In this document: positions 37,825 through 45,670 of the stretch, in pieces
Layout of the letters: each line of letters opens with the position of its first letter
Position numbering within the stretch: position 1 is the stretch's first letter
Source: Gp6-AA40 sp963818645
Lineage (GTDB): Bacteria > Acidobacteriota > Vicinamibacteria > Vicinamibacterales > UBA2999
Assembly: GCA_963818645.1 (NCBI GenBank)
Contig: CAWFTF010000018.1
Coordinates: 62,001-126,000, forward strand
Direction: 5' to 3'
DNA length: 64,000 nucleotides
Made by a program: the position numbers and the translations under genes
Notes under the pieces: model-generated
Database searches by the model: none
What the model was told of the DNA's origin: nothing
The model's input: the letters and a program-made list of their open reading frames with translations, nothing else

Positions 37825-38280
37825 TTAGCTGCTCAATAGCCCAAGCAACTCAGACACTGTTCGCCCTGTTACCGGGTCTCGCCAGTCGGCCGCAATCTCC
37901 GCCAGCGGCTCCAGCACAAAACGACGCTCTCTGAACCGCGGATGCGGGACAACGAGATCAGCCGAATCGATGATGTCGTCATCGTACAGGATCAAATCCA
38001 GATCGAGCGTACGAGGGGCACCAGGAAACGGTCGCTCGCGGCCCAATCGCTTCTCGATGTCGAGCAGAGTGACGAGCAGATCGTGGGCCGACAGCGACGT
38101 CTCCCCTGCGGCGGCGGCGTTGAGGAAGATGGGCTGGTCGCCGACGCCGACGGGAGCGGTGTCGTAAAAACTCGAGACGCGAAGAGACTGGATGAATGGG
38201 CGCAGCGCATCGAGCGCGGCGCGCAGATAGGCTTCGCGATCGCCGATGTTGCTGCCAAGCGCGATCGCGACCCGGATGAT
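37825..38280 (-). CDS. folK: 2-amino-4-hydroxy-6-hydroxymethyldihydropteridine pyrophosphokinase, apparent AUC start
   Basis: About 151 residues. The frame reads IRVAIALGSNIGDREAYLRA, then FYDTAPVGVGDQPIFLNAAA, RLGRERPFPGAPRTLDLDLI and LVVPHPRFRERRFVLEPLAE, covering every HPPK motif. HPPK transfers pyrophosphate from ATP to the pterin in folate synthesis. No ATG, GTG or TTG precedes the conserved N-terminus. The stop of the upstream gene (TAA, 38284-38286) is in frame just before it. A GGAG lies six bases before an ATC codon at 38280, which is the best-placed start. Either a rare AUC start or a sequencing error must be assumed. Confidence 0.88.
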   Translation of the reverse strand: MIRVAIALGSNIGDREAYLRAALDALRPFIQSLRVSSFYDTAPVGVGDQPIFLNAAAAGETSLSAHDLLVTLLDIEKRLGRERPFPGAPRTLDLDLILYDDDIIDSADLVVPHPRFRERRFVLEPLAEIAADWRDPVTGRTVSELLGLLSS

Positions 38281-38283
38281 CGT

Positions 38284-38790
38284 TTACTCCTGCCAGCGCT
38301 CGGGCAACACGGCGCCGACGCGCTCAGCACCGATCGTACGCTTTCCGATCACGTCTTCCATGCCCGAAGCCGCCTGCTCGAAGAGTCGCTGATGCTCGAC
38401 TGACTCACCCAGCAGAACACCGAGCATCGTGCGATGCCTCGCGTGTGTAACCGTTGCAACCTTCGGGCGCCAACGCTCGACGAACGCCGCCAGATGCCGC
38501 GCGTCGTCCGTCAGGATGTCGTGGTAGGCCGCAGCGGCTGCGTTCTTGGCCGCCTTCGGCACGGGCGGAACAGGAATCTCACTCGCGGCTGATGGCATCG
38601 GCAGGCTCAGCTCCTCGAGCGCGGAACGAAGCCACGAGAGATGCGTCTCCTCGCGAGCGATCACGTACTGATAGGCGTTGTTGAAATCGTAGTGACTGAC
38701 GACGCGGGCACCAGCCTCGTGACGCTGAATCAGCGCCACACGATCGGCGGTGATCGCCGTCAGCAGCGATCGAAGTTCGTCCTGCTGCAC
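38284..38790 (-). CDS. Ferritin-like domain protein
   Basis: 168 residues from ATG at 38790. Mostly helical, with Glu/His patterns of a ferritin-like four-helix bundle: HYDFNNAYQYVIAREETHLS in the first half and VLLGESVEHQRLFEQAASGM in the second, plus a Pro/Ala linker (EIPVPPVPKAAK). Metal ligation by these Glu/His residues is likely but not proven. It lies between a DksA-like gene (7 bases upstream) and folK (3 bases downstream) and is probably cotranscribed. The exact function is unknown. Confidence 0.65.
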   Translation of the reverse strand: MQQDELRSLLTAITADRVALIQRHEAGARVVSHYDFNNAYQYVIAREETHLSWLRSALEELSLPMPSAASEIPVPPVPKAAKNAAAAAYHDILTDDARHLAAFVERWRPKVATVTHARHRTMLGVLLGESVEHQRLFEQAASGMEDVIGKRTIGAERVGAVLPERWQE

Positions 38791-38797
38791 GTGTACG

Positions 38798-39133
38798 TTA
38801 CCCCTGCTTTTCCTTGCAGCTCTTACAGGATCGAGTCCATGGAATCGCTTTCAGCCGCGCCTCGGCGATCTCTTCGCCGCACTCCTTGCACACGCCGAAC
38901 GATCCTTCCTCGATACGACGCAGGGCGCCTTCGATCGCTTGGAGGATCTTGGCGTCGGTCTGTTTGAGCTTGAGCTGAATGTGGACTTCGTTGTTTCCCG
39001 CGGCCTGGTCGGCCATGTCGCCCTGCCTGCCGGAGTTGTTCTCCATCGTCCACTGCAGAGGCTTCGCCGCGGACCCGGCTAGCAGCTCTCCGCGCTTCTT
39101 GAGCAGCGCGTCCCGGTAAGTCGCGACGTCCAT
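38798..39133 (-). CDS. DksA/TraR-family C4 zinc-finger protein
   Basis: 111 residues from ATG at 39133. A TTG at 39175 is possible, but the ATG gives the family N-terminus. A coiled-coil N-terminal half contains GDMADQAA, which matches the D-x-x-D-x-A tip motif that DksA inserts into the RNA polymerase secondary channel. The C-terminal zinc finger is VCKECGEEI plus SCKSCKEKQ. With the acidic tip present, a DksA-like role in RNA-polymerase control with ppGpp is likely, although many shorter family members are uncharacterised. It follows the FtsX-like permease gene by 57 bases. Confidence 0.85.
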   Translation of the reverse strand: MDVATYRDALLKKRGELLAGSAAKPLQWTMENNSGRQGDMADQAAGNNEVHIQLKLKQTDAKILQAIEGALRRIEEGSFGVCKECGEEIAEARLKAIPWTRSCKSCKEKQG

Positions 39134-39190
39134 TGACTGTGGCTTCTCCTGGCGGCCTTCTTGTCCCTCGAACAAGAGGGAATTGTACCC

Positions 39191-41746
39191 CTACTCCGCG
39201 CGGAGCGTCGAGAGCGGCTTGTGCCGCAGAACGTCGAGACTCGCGATGACACCAATGGCGGCGACGGCAATTGCGGTCACAACGATTCCGCCGATCGTGA
39301 GCAGCGGTGCCGGCTCCCATGGCAGATCCAGACCGTACCGGGCTACTGCCCAACTGAGAACGACGGCCCCGGCGGCCCCGACGGTGCCGGCAATCGCGCC
39401 AAGCACGCCGTATTCGAGCAGGAGCATCGTCGCAATCAGCCGGCTGCTTGCGCCAAGCGTCTTCAGAATCGCCGCCTCGTAAACGCGCCGGAACTTCGTC
39501 ATCGAAACGGCGCCGATCAGAATGAGGCTGCCGCTGAGGAGCACGAGCGCGCCGACAACAGTGACGGCAAGTGTGACGTTGTCGACGATTGTCTTGATTG
39601 TGTCCAGCACTTCGCGGAGATCGATGACCGAGATGTTCGGATAATCAGCGACGATGAGCCCCTGCAGGCGCGTGCGCGCAGCGGTGTCTCTCCCTCCGCG
39701 AACAGCGGCGATGTAGTTGTGCGGTGCGTTGTCGAACGGACCGGGCCGGAACACGATCATGAACCCGCCCGCCCGAAAGTCGCGAAAATCGACTTCTCGA
39801 AAGCTGGTGACGCGCGCCGATATGACACGGCCAAGCACGTCGAACGTCATCTCGTCGCCGATCTGGATGCTGAAGCGATCGCGCAGGCCCTCTTCGATCG
39901 AGACTTCAGGCTGGTCGACGGCCGGGGTCGAGTCCCACCACTTCCCGTCAACGAGCTTCTCGTTTGCCTCGAGATTCGATCGGTACGTGATGGTGAACTC
40001 GCGCGACAGTCCGCCCCGTCCGCGCACGTCCTCGTAGGTCTCGAGATTCACGTCACGCCCTCGAACACCCACGATCCTCGCCCGCAGCACCGGGATGAGC
40101 TTGGGTACGTTTTCGGAGCCGTTCTCGCGATCGATCAGCGCGGTCAGCCCATCGCGTTGACCGGACTGAATGTCCATGAGAAACATGTCCGGCGCATCGT
40201 CAGCAACCTGCACGGAGAAGTCCTGCAGCAGATTTACCTGCAGCGCCCTGACTCCGAGGATGAAGAACGTCCCGAGACCGACCGCCAGCAGAATAATTCG
40301 CGTCTGGTTGCCGGGACGAGCTACGTGCAGCACGGCCTGACGCAAGGCGAACGAGCGGGAGAAGCGAAGCGGCTGCACTGCGCGGATCAACACGACGCCC
40401 GCCAGGTGCAGCACGAAGGTGAGCGCAACGAACCCCGCTGAGAGAAGCAGACCAACCTGCAGCGATCCCGCCTGCCACGCCGCCACTCCGACCAGCGCCG
40501 CGCCAACCGAGACGGCAACAGTCCACTTCACCCAATCGAACTGCGGCAGTACGGGGACATCCTGCCGTAACAGCAGCGATGGCTTGACGTTCCGCACTTC
40601 GAGCAACGGGACGACCGAGAACAGCAGTGACACCAGCACGCCCACGGCCAGGCCCTGGAGCACCGCTCCCATCGTCAGGCCGTAGTCGACTTGCAGCAAT
40701 GCCGCGAGATTGCCCACGAAGACCGGCAGCAGTTGCAACACGAGAGCCGCAATCGCGACTCCGAGCGCGCTCCCGGCGAGCCCCAGCAACACGATCTGCG
40801 TGAGATAGATCGCGAGCACCTGGCGCGATGAACTCCCCACGCACTTCAGAATCGCGATGCTTCTGACCTTCTGCTGCACGAACACACGCGTGACGCTCGA
40901 GACGCCGATGCCGCCAAGGATGAGAACCACGAGCCCCACGAGACTGAGGTAGTTCTCAGCTCTCGAAAGGTTCTGATTCATCCGTCCCTCGTTCTGACGA
41001 TACGAACGCACACCGATGAAGTCGTTGACGAACGCCTTCGACAACTCGGCGGCCAGCGTGAGGCTTGGATCTCTCCGCCCTGGCAGTGGTGGAGGGCTCG
41101 GGACCTGCAGCAGCAACTGATGCGAGGCACGGCTGCCAAACGAGAGCAAACCGGTCGACGGCAGATCCGCAAAGTCGATGAAGACGCGCGAGCCCAGCGA
41201 AAACGCGCCCAGATTGCGACCGGGTTCGCTCTGGATCACGCCGCGAATGTGAAACGCCTGCGTCCCGATGAGAAGGTCGTCCCCCTCGCGCAGATTGAGC
41301 TGCGCAAGCAGTTCGGGGCGAACGAGGACGCCATGGTCGCGCAACAGTTCGTGCGAGTACGCCTTCCCCTGCAGCGTCATCGTTCCGTACAGCGGGAATG
41401 TCGATTCCACCGCGCGGAGTTCGACCATGCGAGTCGTCGGGATGGCAGTCGGTCTCACCATCGTGACGAGCTCGACCGCCTCAGACACGATTGACACACG
41501 TCCACTCGTCCGTTCGCGCTCCACCGCAGCGCGAATCCCGTCTCCAAGTGGCCGATCGCTCCGGACGACGACGTCCGCGCCGGTCATGGCTCGCGCTTCG
41601 CGCGTCAGCCCCTGACGCACGCTCTGAATTACTGATCGAATGGCGACGATGGACGCCACGCCGACGGCGATGCAGATAAAGAAGAACAAGAGGCGCTGCC
41701 AGGACGCCCTGATCTCTCGCAACGCCATCCGGATGACGAAGCTCAT
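39191..41746 (-). CDS. FtsX-like ABC transporter permease (YbbP type)
   Basis: 851 residues from ATG at 41746, overlapping the ATPase gene stop (ATGA). An N-terminal helix (RLLFFFICIAVGVASIVAIR) is followed by a large extracytoplasmic domain. Then come two FtsX core regions: one near residues 260-400 (LVGLVVLILGGIGVSSVTRV, VQQKVRSIAILKCVG) and one at the C-terminus (KFRRVYEAAILKTLGASSRL). This duplicated layout is that of YbbP, paired with YbbA. The family resembles MacB/LolCE-type mechanotransmission or lipid-handling systems. The substrate is not known. Confidence 0.92.
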   Translation of the reverse strand: MSFVIRMALREIRASWQRLLFFFICIAVGVASIVAIRSVIQSVRQGLTREARAMTGADVVVRSDRPLGDGIRAAVERERTSGRVSIVSEAVELVTMVRPTAIPTTRMVELRAVESTFPLYGTMTLQGKAYSHELLRDHGVLVRPELLAQLNLREGDDLLIGTQAFHIRGVIQSEPGRNLGAFSLGSRVFIDFADLPSTGLLSFGSRASHQLLLQVPSPPPLPGRRDPSLTLAAELSKAFVNDFIGVRSYRQNEGRMNQNLSRAENYLSLVGLVVLILGGIGVSSVTRVFVQQKVRSIAILKCVGSSSRQVLAIYLTQIVLLGLAGSALGVAIAALVLQLLPVFVGNLAALLQVDYGLTMGAVLQGLAVGVLVSLLFSVVPLLEVRNVKPSLLLRQDVPVLPQFDWVKWTVAVSVGAALVGVAAWQAGSLQVGLLLSAGFVALTFVLHLAGVVLIRAVQPLRFSRSFALRQAVLHVARPGNQTRIILLAVGLGTFFILGVRALQVNLLQDFSVQVADDAPDMFLMDIQSGQRDGLTALIDRENGSENVPKLIPVLRARIVGVRGRDVNLETYEDVRGRGGLSREFTITYRSNLEANEKLVDGKWWDSTPAVDQPEVSIEEGLRDRFSIQIGDEMTFDVLGRVISARVTSFREVDFRDFRAGGFMIVFRPGPFDNAPHNYIAAVRGGRDTAARTRLQGLIVADYPNISVIDLREVLDTIKTIVDNVTLAVTVVGALVLLSGSLILIGAVSMTKFRRVYEAAILKTLGASSRLIATMLLLEYGVLGAIAGTVGAAGAVVLSWAVARYGLDLPWEPAPLLTIGGIVVTAIAVAAIGVIASLDVLRHKPLSTLRAE

Positions 41747-42456
41747 CGCGCCGGCTCTCCGCTTACGACCGGTACGATGCGGGCGGGCGCTTCACTCTGC
41801 GGCACTGGACGCCCATCGCGCAGGACGAGCCGGCTATCAGCCAGGGAGGCAAGCTCGGCGTCGTGCGTGACGAGCACGAGCGTTGACGTTCGCGTGCGTC
41901 TGACGTTGAGCAGCAGTTCCATGATGTGCCGACCGGTCGTCGAGTCGAGATTGCCTGTCGGCTCGTCGGCCAGAACGATCGGCGGATCGTTCGCAAGGGC
42001 GCGAGCGATCGCAATTCGCTGCTGCTCTCCTCCTGACAACTGCGATGGATAGTGATGCGCGCGATCGGACAGCCCAACCTCATCGACAAGCTGCTTGGCA
42101 CGCGTGTTCGCATCGCGTCGGCCGGCAATCTCCATCGGAATCAGCACGTTCTCGAATGCCGTGAGTGACGGCACCAGGTGGAAGAACTGAAAGACGAAAC
42201 CGATTTTCTCGCCGCGCAATCGCGCGAGCCCGTCCTCTGTCAGCTTCGTGATGTCCACGCCATCGATGACGATCTGTCCCGTCGTCGGCGCATCGAGCCC
42301 GGCGAGCAGACCGAGCAGCGTGGACTTGCCGCTACCTGAGGGTCCGACGATCGCGACGAACTGCCCGGACTGAATCGTGTAGTCGAGCGGATGCAGGATC
42401 GTGAGAGGATGATCACCGCTCCGAACGGTTTTGGAGACGTTCCTGAGTTCGATCAT
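41743..42456 (-). CDS. ABC transporter ATP-binding protein (YbbA/LolD-like)
   Basis: 237 residues from ATG at 42456, which overlaps the arylesterase stop. Walker A is GPSGSGKST, the Q-loop FVFQFFHLVPSLTAFENVL, the signature LSGGEQQRIAIARAL, Walker B IVLADEPTGNLDS, and the H-loop VTHDAEL. This is the LolD/MacB/FtsE clade of energisers for FtsX-type permeases, here the overlapping 851-residue permease. The association of tesA-like, ybbA-like and ybbP-like genes is also known in Escherichia coli, which supports the assignment. Confidence 0.93.
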   Translation of the reverse strand: MIELRNVSKTVRSGDHPLTILHPLDYTIQSGQFVAIVGPSGSGKSTLLGLLAGLDAPTTGQIVIDGVDITKLTEDGLARLRGEKIGFVFQFFHLVPSLTAFENVLIPMEIAGRRDANTRAKQLVDEVGLSDRAHHYPSQLSGGEQQRIAIARALANDPPIVLADEPTGNLDSTTGRHIMELLLNVRRTRTSTLVLVTHDAELASLADSRLVLRDGRPVPQSEAPARIVPVVSGEPAR

Positions 42457-43181
42457 CGCCCAGGGTTCTTTCCCCCGGCGGTCCGCTTCACGAGCAGCGG
42501 CTCGAGGGCCGACCAGATCGTCTTCTCGACGATGCGCGAGCCCTCCGCATTGGGATGCATGCCATCGGCAATGTTCAGGCTCGGGATGCCAGCGACACCT
42601 TCCAGATAGAAGGGGACGAACGTGACGTGGTGCTCGCGCGCCAGCTCGCGGTAGACACCACGAAACTCGGAGGTGTACGCCGATCCGAAGTTCGGCGGTG
42701 CTTCCATGCCGGTCAGGATCACCTTGATCCCCTTGGCCTGCGCACGCGTGATGACCTCCGCGAGGTTGCGCTTCAACTCCTTCACCGGCAGCCCGCGCAA
42801 CCCGTCGTTGGCCCCGAGCTCGAGGACGAGAATCTTCACATCGCCCGCGAGCGACCAATCGAGCCGGCTGAGTCCACTGGCAGACGTGTCACCAGAGACA
42901 CCAGCGTTGACAACTTCGTAGGGATATCCCGCGTCCTGTAGTCGCTTTTGAATGAGCGAGGGCACCGACTCGTCCTTGTCCAGCCCGTACCCGGCCGTGA
43001 GGCTGTCGCCGAGGAATACGATTCGAGGAACGATGGCGTTCGCCGGATTCGTGGTCGAGACGCGCTCGACCGGCGGGGACGCCCGCTCTTCGGGTTCGCT
43101 GGTCCGCGCGGCATCGGGCTGACTGCACGCCGTGCAGACGAGCATCACCGGCACGAGGAGACGAAGAGCCAACCTGTCCAT
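42453..43181 (-). CDS. SGNH-hydrolase lipoprotein, arylesterase/TesA-like
   Basis: 242 residues from ATG at 43181. The lipoprotein signal ends LVCTAC (Cys19), followed by a Pro/Ser-rich linker. SGNH blocks are complete: VFLGDSLTAGYGLD (nucleophile Ser), NAGVSGDTSASGL (Gly), LELGANDGLRG (Asn) and NIADGMHPNAEG (Asp and His). TesA-like enzymes hydrolyse esters and acyl-thioesters in the periplasm. The lipid anchor is a difference from soluble E. coli TesA. Its stop overlaps the ABC ATPase start, so it probably leads the operon. Confidence 0.9.
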   Translation of the reverse strand: MDRLALRLLVPVMLVCTACSQPDAARTSEPEERASPPVERVSTTNPANAIVPRIVFLGDSLTAGYGLDKDESVPSLIQKRLQDAGYPYEVVNAGVSGDTSASGLSRLDWSLAGDVKILVLELGANDGLRGLPVKELKRNLAEVITRAQAKGIKVILTGMEAPPNFGSAYTSEFRGVYRELAREHHVTFVPFYLEGVAGIPSLNIADGMHPNAEGSRIVEKTIWSALEPLLVKRTAGGKNPGR

Positions 43182-43216
43182 GAGTCGCTAAACCATTATG
43201 TTATAAGTCGAAACTG

Positions 43217-44905
43217 ATGCCGCCACTCTCGCTGCCGTTTACGATCTCGCCTCGCTCGCTCGCCAAGCCCTTCGACGCTGCCTGCGCACGTCTGGATTCG
43301 GCTCAGTTCGCATCATCGCTGTGGTCCCGGCGGCTCGACGTCTGGACCTCAGACCCCGCGGTTCGACAACTCATCGCCAACCGGCTCGGCTGGCTCACAG
43401 CGCTCGACTTCGTCGCACCGCTCGTGCCGCGCATGCGTGCGTTCGCGGACTCCGTCACTCAAAGCGGATTCACTGACGTCGTCCTGCTCGGCATGGGCGG
43501 CTCGAGCCTGGCACCCGAGGTCCTGCGGCAGGTGCTTTGCTCTCCCGCTCGCAATCCGCGGTTCCGCGTGCTCGATTCAGTCGATCCCGATGCCGTCCGC
43601 GCGGCGATGGCTCGCGCGAAGAATACGCTGTTCGTTCTCGCCAGCAAATCGGGCTCGACGATCGAGCCGAACGTCATGGCCGAGGAAGCGAAGCGGCGCG
43701 TGATCGCAGAAGGACACGGCGATTGGGCCAAGCGCTTCATCGCCATCACCGATCAGGACACCGCGCTTCACCGTCGTGCGGTATCGGAAGGATTCCGCGA
43801 CATCTTCGTGAATCCGTCGGACATCGGCGGACGATATTCGGCGCTCTCCCTCTTCGGGATGGTTCCGGCAGCGCTCATGGGTCTCGATCTCGACGGGTTG
43901 CTCACACGCGCGCGCGTCATGGAGCAGGCGTGTCGAGTCGATCGCGCAAGTGAGAATCCCGGTCTCGCTCTTGGTGCTCTCATGGGAGCCGGTGCGCTGT
44001 CGGGTCGCGACAAGCTGACACTCTGGGTTCCGCCGCAATTGCAATCGCTCGGTCTCTGGGTGGAGCAGCTCGTGGCCGAGAGCACGGGCAAGCACGGCAA
44101 AGGCGTGGTGCCGATCACCGGTGAGCCCACTGACGTCGAGCTCGGTGACGATCGCGTTGTGGTGGGGTTGTCAGTCGGCGCGCAGAAGGCACCCGGACTT
44201 CACCGTCTCGAGGTCGAGGACGTGCCGCACGCCTCGCTCGAGATGCCCGACCTGGTTTCGATTGGTGCGGAGTTTCTGCGTTGGGAGGTCGCCACCGCGA
44301 CTGCTGGCCTCCTCCTCGACATCAATCCGTTCGACGAGCCCAACGTGCAACAGGCCAAGGACGCCACACGAGGGTTGCTCGATCGATACCAGCAACAACA
44401 CCAGCTGCCGTTTCCCGAGGCTCATGGCAGCTCGAGCGGCGCTCGATTGACGCTGACCGAGCCCGCCGTCGAAGCGCTGGGTGGCAGTTCAGCAGACGCG
44501 TTTCTGCAGGTGGCGAAGGCGGGCGACTACGTGGCCCTTCTCGCCTACCTGCCGTCGGACGATTCACAGTGGGAAAACGCGCTGCAGACGTTTCGTCAGG
44601 CGATCGCAACGAGATCTGCCAAAGCAACGTCAGTGGGGTTCGGCCCTCGATATCTCCATTCCACCGGCCAGCTTCACAAAGGTGGCGCGCCGAACGGCGT
44701 GTTCATCATCATCACGGCTGACGCGACAGAGGACCTTGCGATCCCTGAAGCGCCCTATTCGTTTGGCGTGCTGGAGACAGCGCAGGCGCTCGGCGATTTC
44801 CAGTCGCTCGATCGTACCGGACGACGGGGGTTGCTCGTGCGACTGTCAAAGCGAGACGTCGATCAGTTCGAGGGAGTCGCGAAGCAGTTGGTCGAAGCGC
44901 TGTAG
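43217..44905 (+). CDS. pgi: Glucose-6-phosphate isomerase
   Basis: 562 residues from ATG at 43217. The two SIS domains carry VVLLGMGGSSLAPEVLRQVL, FVLASKSGSTIEPNVMAEEA, FVNPSDIGGRYSALSLFGMV, and a C-terminal catalytic-Lys-like segment ending STGQLHKGGAPNGVFI. This sequence type usually forms the C-terminal half of a transaldolase/PGI fusion in other bacteria. Here it stands alone without a transaldolase part. It interconverts glucose-6-phosphate and fructose-6-phosphate. It is divergent from the tesA-like gene by 35 bases and convergent with the PP2C gene. Confidence 0.92.
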   Translation: MPPLSLPFTISPRSLAKPFDAACARLDSAQFASSLWSRRLDVWTSDPAVRQLIANRLGWLTALDFVAPLVPRMRAFADSVTQSGFTDVVLLGMGGSSLAPEVLRQVLCSPARNPRFRVLDSVDPDAVRAAMARAKNTLFVLASKSGSTIEPNVMAEEAKRRVIAEGHGDWAKRFIAITDQDTALHRRAVSEGFRDIFVNPSDIGGRYSALSLFGMVPAALMGLDLDGLLTRARVMEQACRVDRASENPGLALGALMGAGALSGRDKLTLWVPPQLQSLGLWVEQLVAESTGKHGKGVVPITGEPTDVELGDDRVVVGLSVGAQKAPGLHRLEVEDVPHASLEMPDLVSIGAEFLRWEVATATAGLLLDINPFDEPNVQQAKDATRGLLDRYQQQHQLPFPEAHGSSSGARLTLTEPAVEALGGSSADAFLQVAKAGDYVALLAYLPSDDSQWENALQTFRQAIATRSAKATSVGFGPRYLHSTGQLHKGGAPNGVFIIITADATEDLAIPEAPYSFGVLETAQALGDFQSLDRTGRRGLLVRLSKRDVDQFEGVAKQLVEAL

Positions 44906-44923
44906 TGACCGTCCTTGAAAGGA

Positions 44924-45640
44924 CTATCGAGCGACGCGAGCGACAATCGCGGTGACGTTGTCCGTCGCTCCTCGGTTCATCGCCGATCGCACGACGTTCT
45001 GCGCAACGTCTTCGACCGCTTTCTGACTGGCCAACATCGACGCCAGCAGTTCGTGCGGGACGGCGCCATGAACGCCATCGCTGCACAACAGCAGCGCATC
45101 GCCTGCTGCCAGTGCACACTCTGAAACCGTGGCATCGAGCTCGGGCCGTAGACCGACGACCTTCGTCAGCACGTGACGCATCGGGTGCGTACCGATGTCC
45201 TGCGGCTGCTCTCCCGCACCATCCAGAGTCTCTGCAAGCCAGGAGTCATCGCGCGTGAGTTGCGTCAGGCGTCCGCCGCGCCACAGGTACACGCGACTGT
45301 CACCAACACTGGTGTAAAACGCACGGTCATCGACGACCACGACCGCCACGACCGTCGTCCCCATCCCGGAATGTGCCGGCTGCTCCGCAGCCGCGGTGAG
45401 GATTCGTTCGTTGGCGCTCTGTACCGCGTGTGTCAGCAGAGCCTCACGAGGGATGTCGCCGCTACCCGCGAACACGTCTCGGATCACCTGGACGGCAAGC
45501 GCTGAGGCAACTTCGCCTGCGTTGTGGCCACCCATCCCGTCGGCGACCACCAGGAGGCCGAGGTCAAGATCAACGAGCCAAGAGTCTTCGTTTGTGGAGC
45601 GGCGGCCCTGATGGGTCACGCCATAGGCCGCCAACGGCAT
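44924..45640 (-). CDS. PP2C-family Ser/Thr protein phosphatase
   Basis: 238 residues from ATG at 45640 (MPLAAYGVTHQGRRSTNED). Metal-site motifs are intact: RRSTNEDSW, VVADGMGGHNAGEVAS, GMGTTVVAVVV, YTSVGDSRVYLWR, LLCSDGVHG and GATDNVTAIVAR. The enzyme removes phosphate from Ser/Thr residues with Mg/Mn ions. No Hanks-type kinase is in the window. It is divergent from a TPR-containing sigma-54 activator with only about 30 bases between starts, so the two probably share a control region. Confidence 0.92.
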   Translation of the reverse strand: MPLAAYGVTHQGRRSTNEDSWLVDLDLGLLVVADGMGGHNAGEVASALAVQVIRDVFAGSGDIPREALLTHAVQSANERILTAAAEQPAHSGMGTTVVAVVVVDDRAFYTSVGDSRVYLWRGGRLTQLTRDDSWLAETLDGAGEQPQDIGTHPMRHVLTKVVGLRPELDATVSECALAAGDALLLCSDGVHGAVPHELLASMLASQKAVEDVAQNVVRSAMNRGATDNVTAIVARVAR

Positions 45641-45670
45641 TGAATCCCAGATTATAAGCCTTCCTTTCGG

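Noticed and set aside
43217..44905. Glucose-6-phosphate isomerase as part of a transaldolase fusion
   Set aside because: The sequence is of the type seen in such fusions, but the upstream region is occupied by the divergent tesA-like gene and holds no transaldolase sequence.
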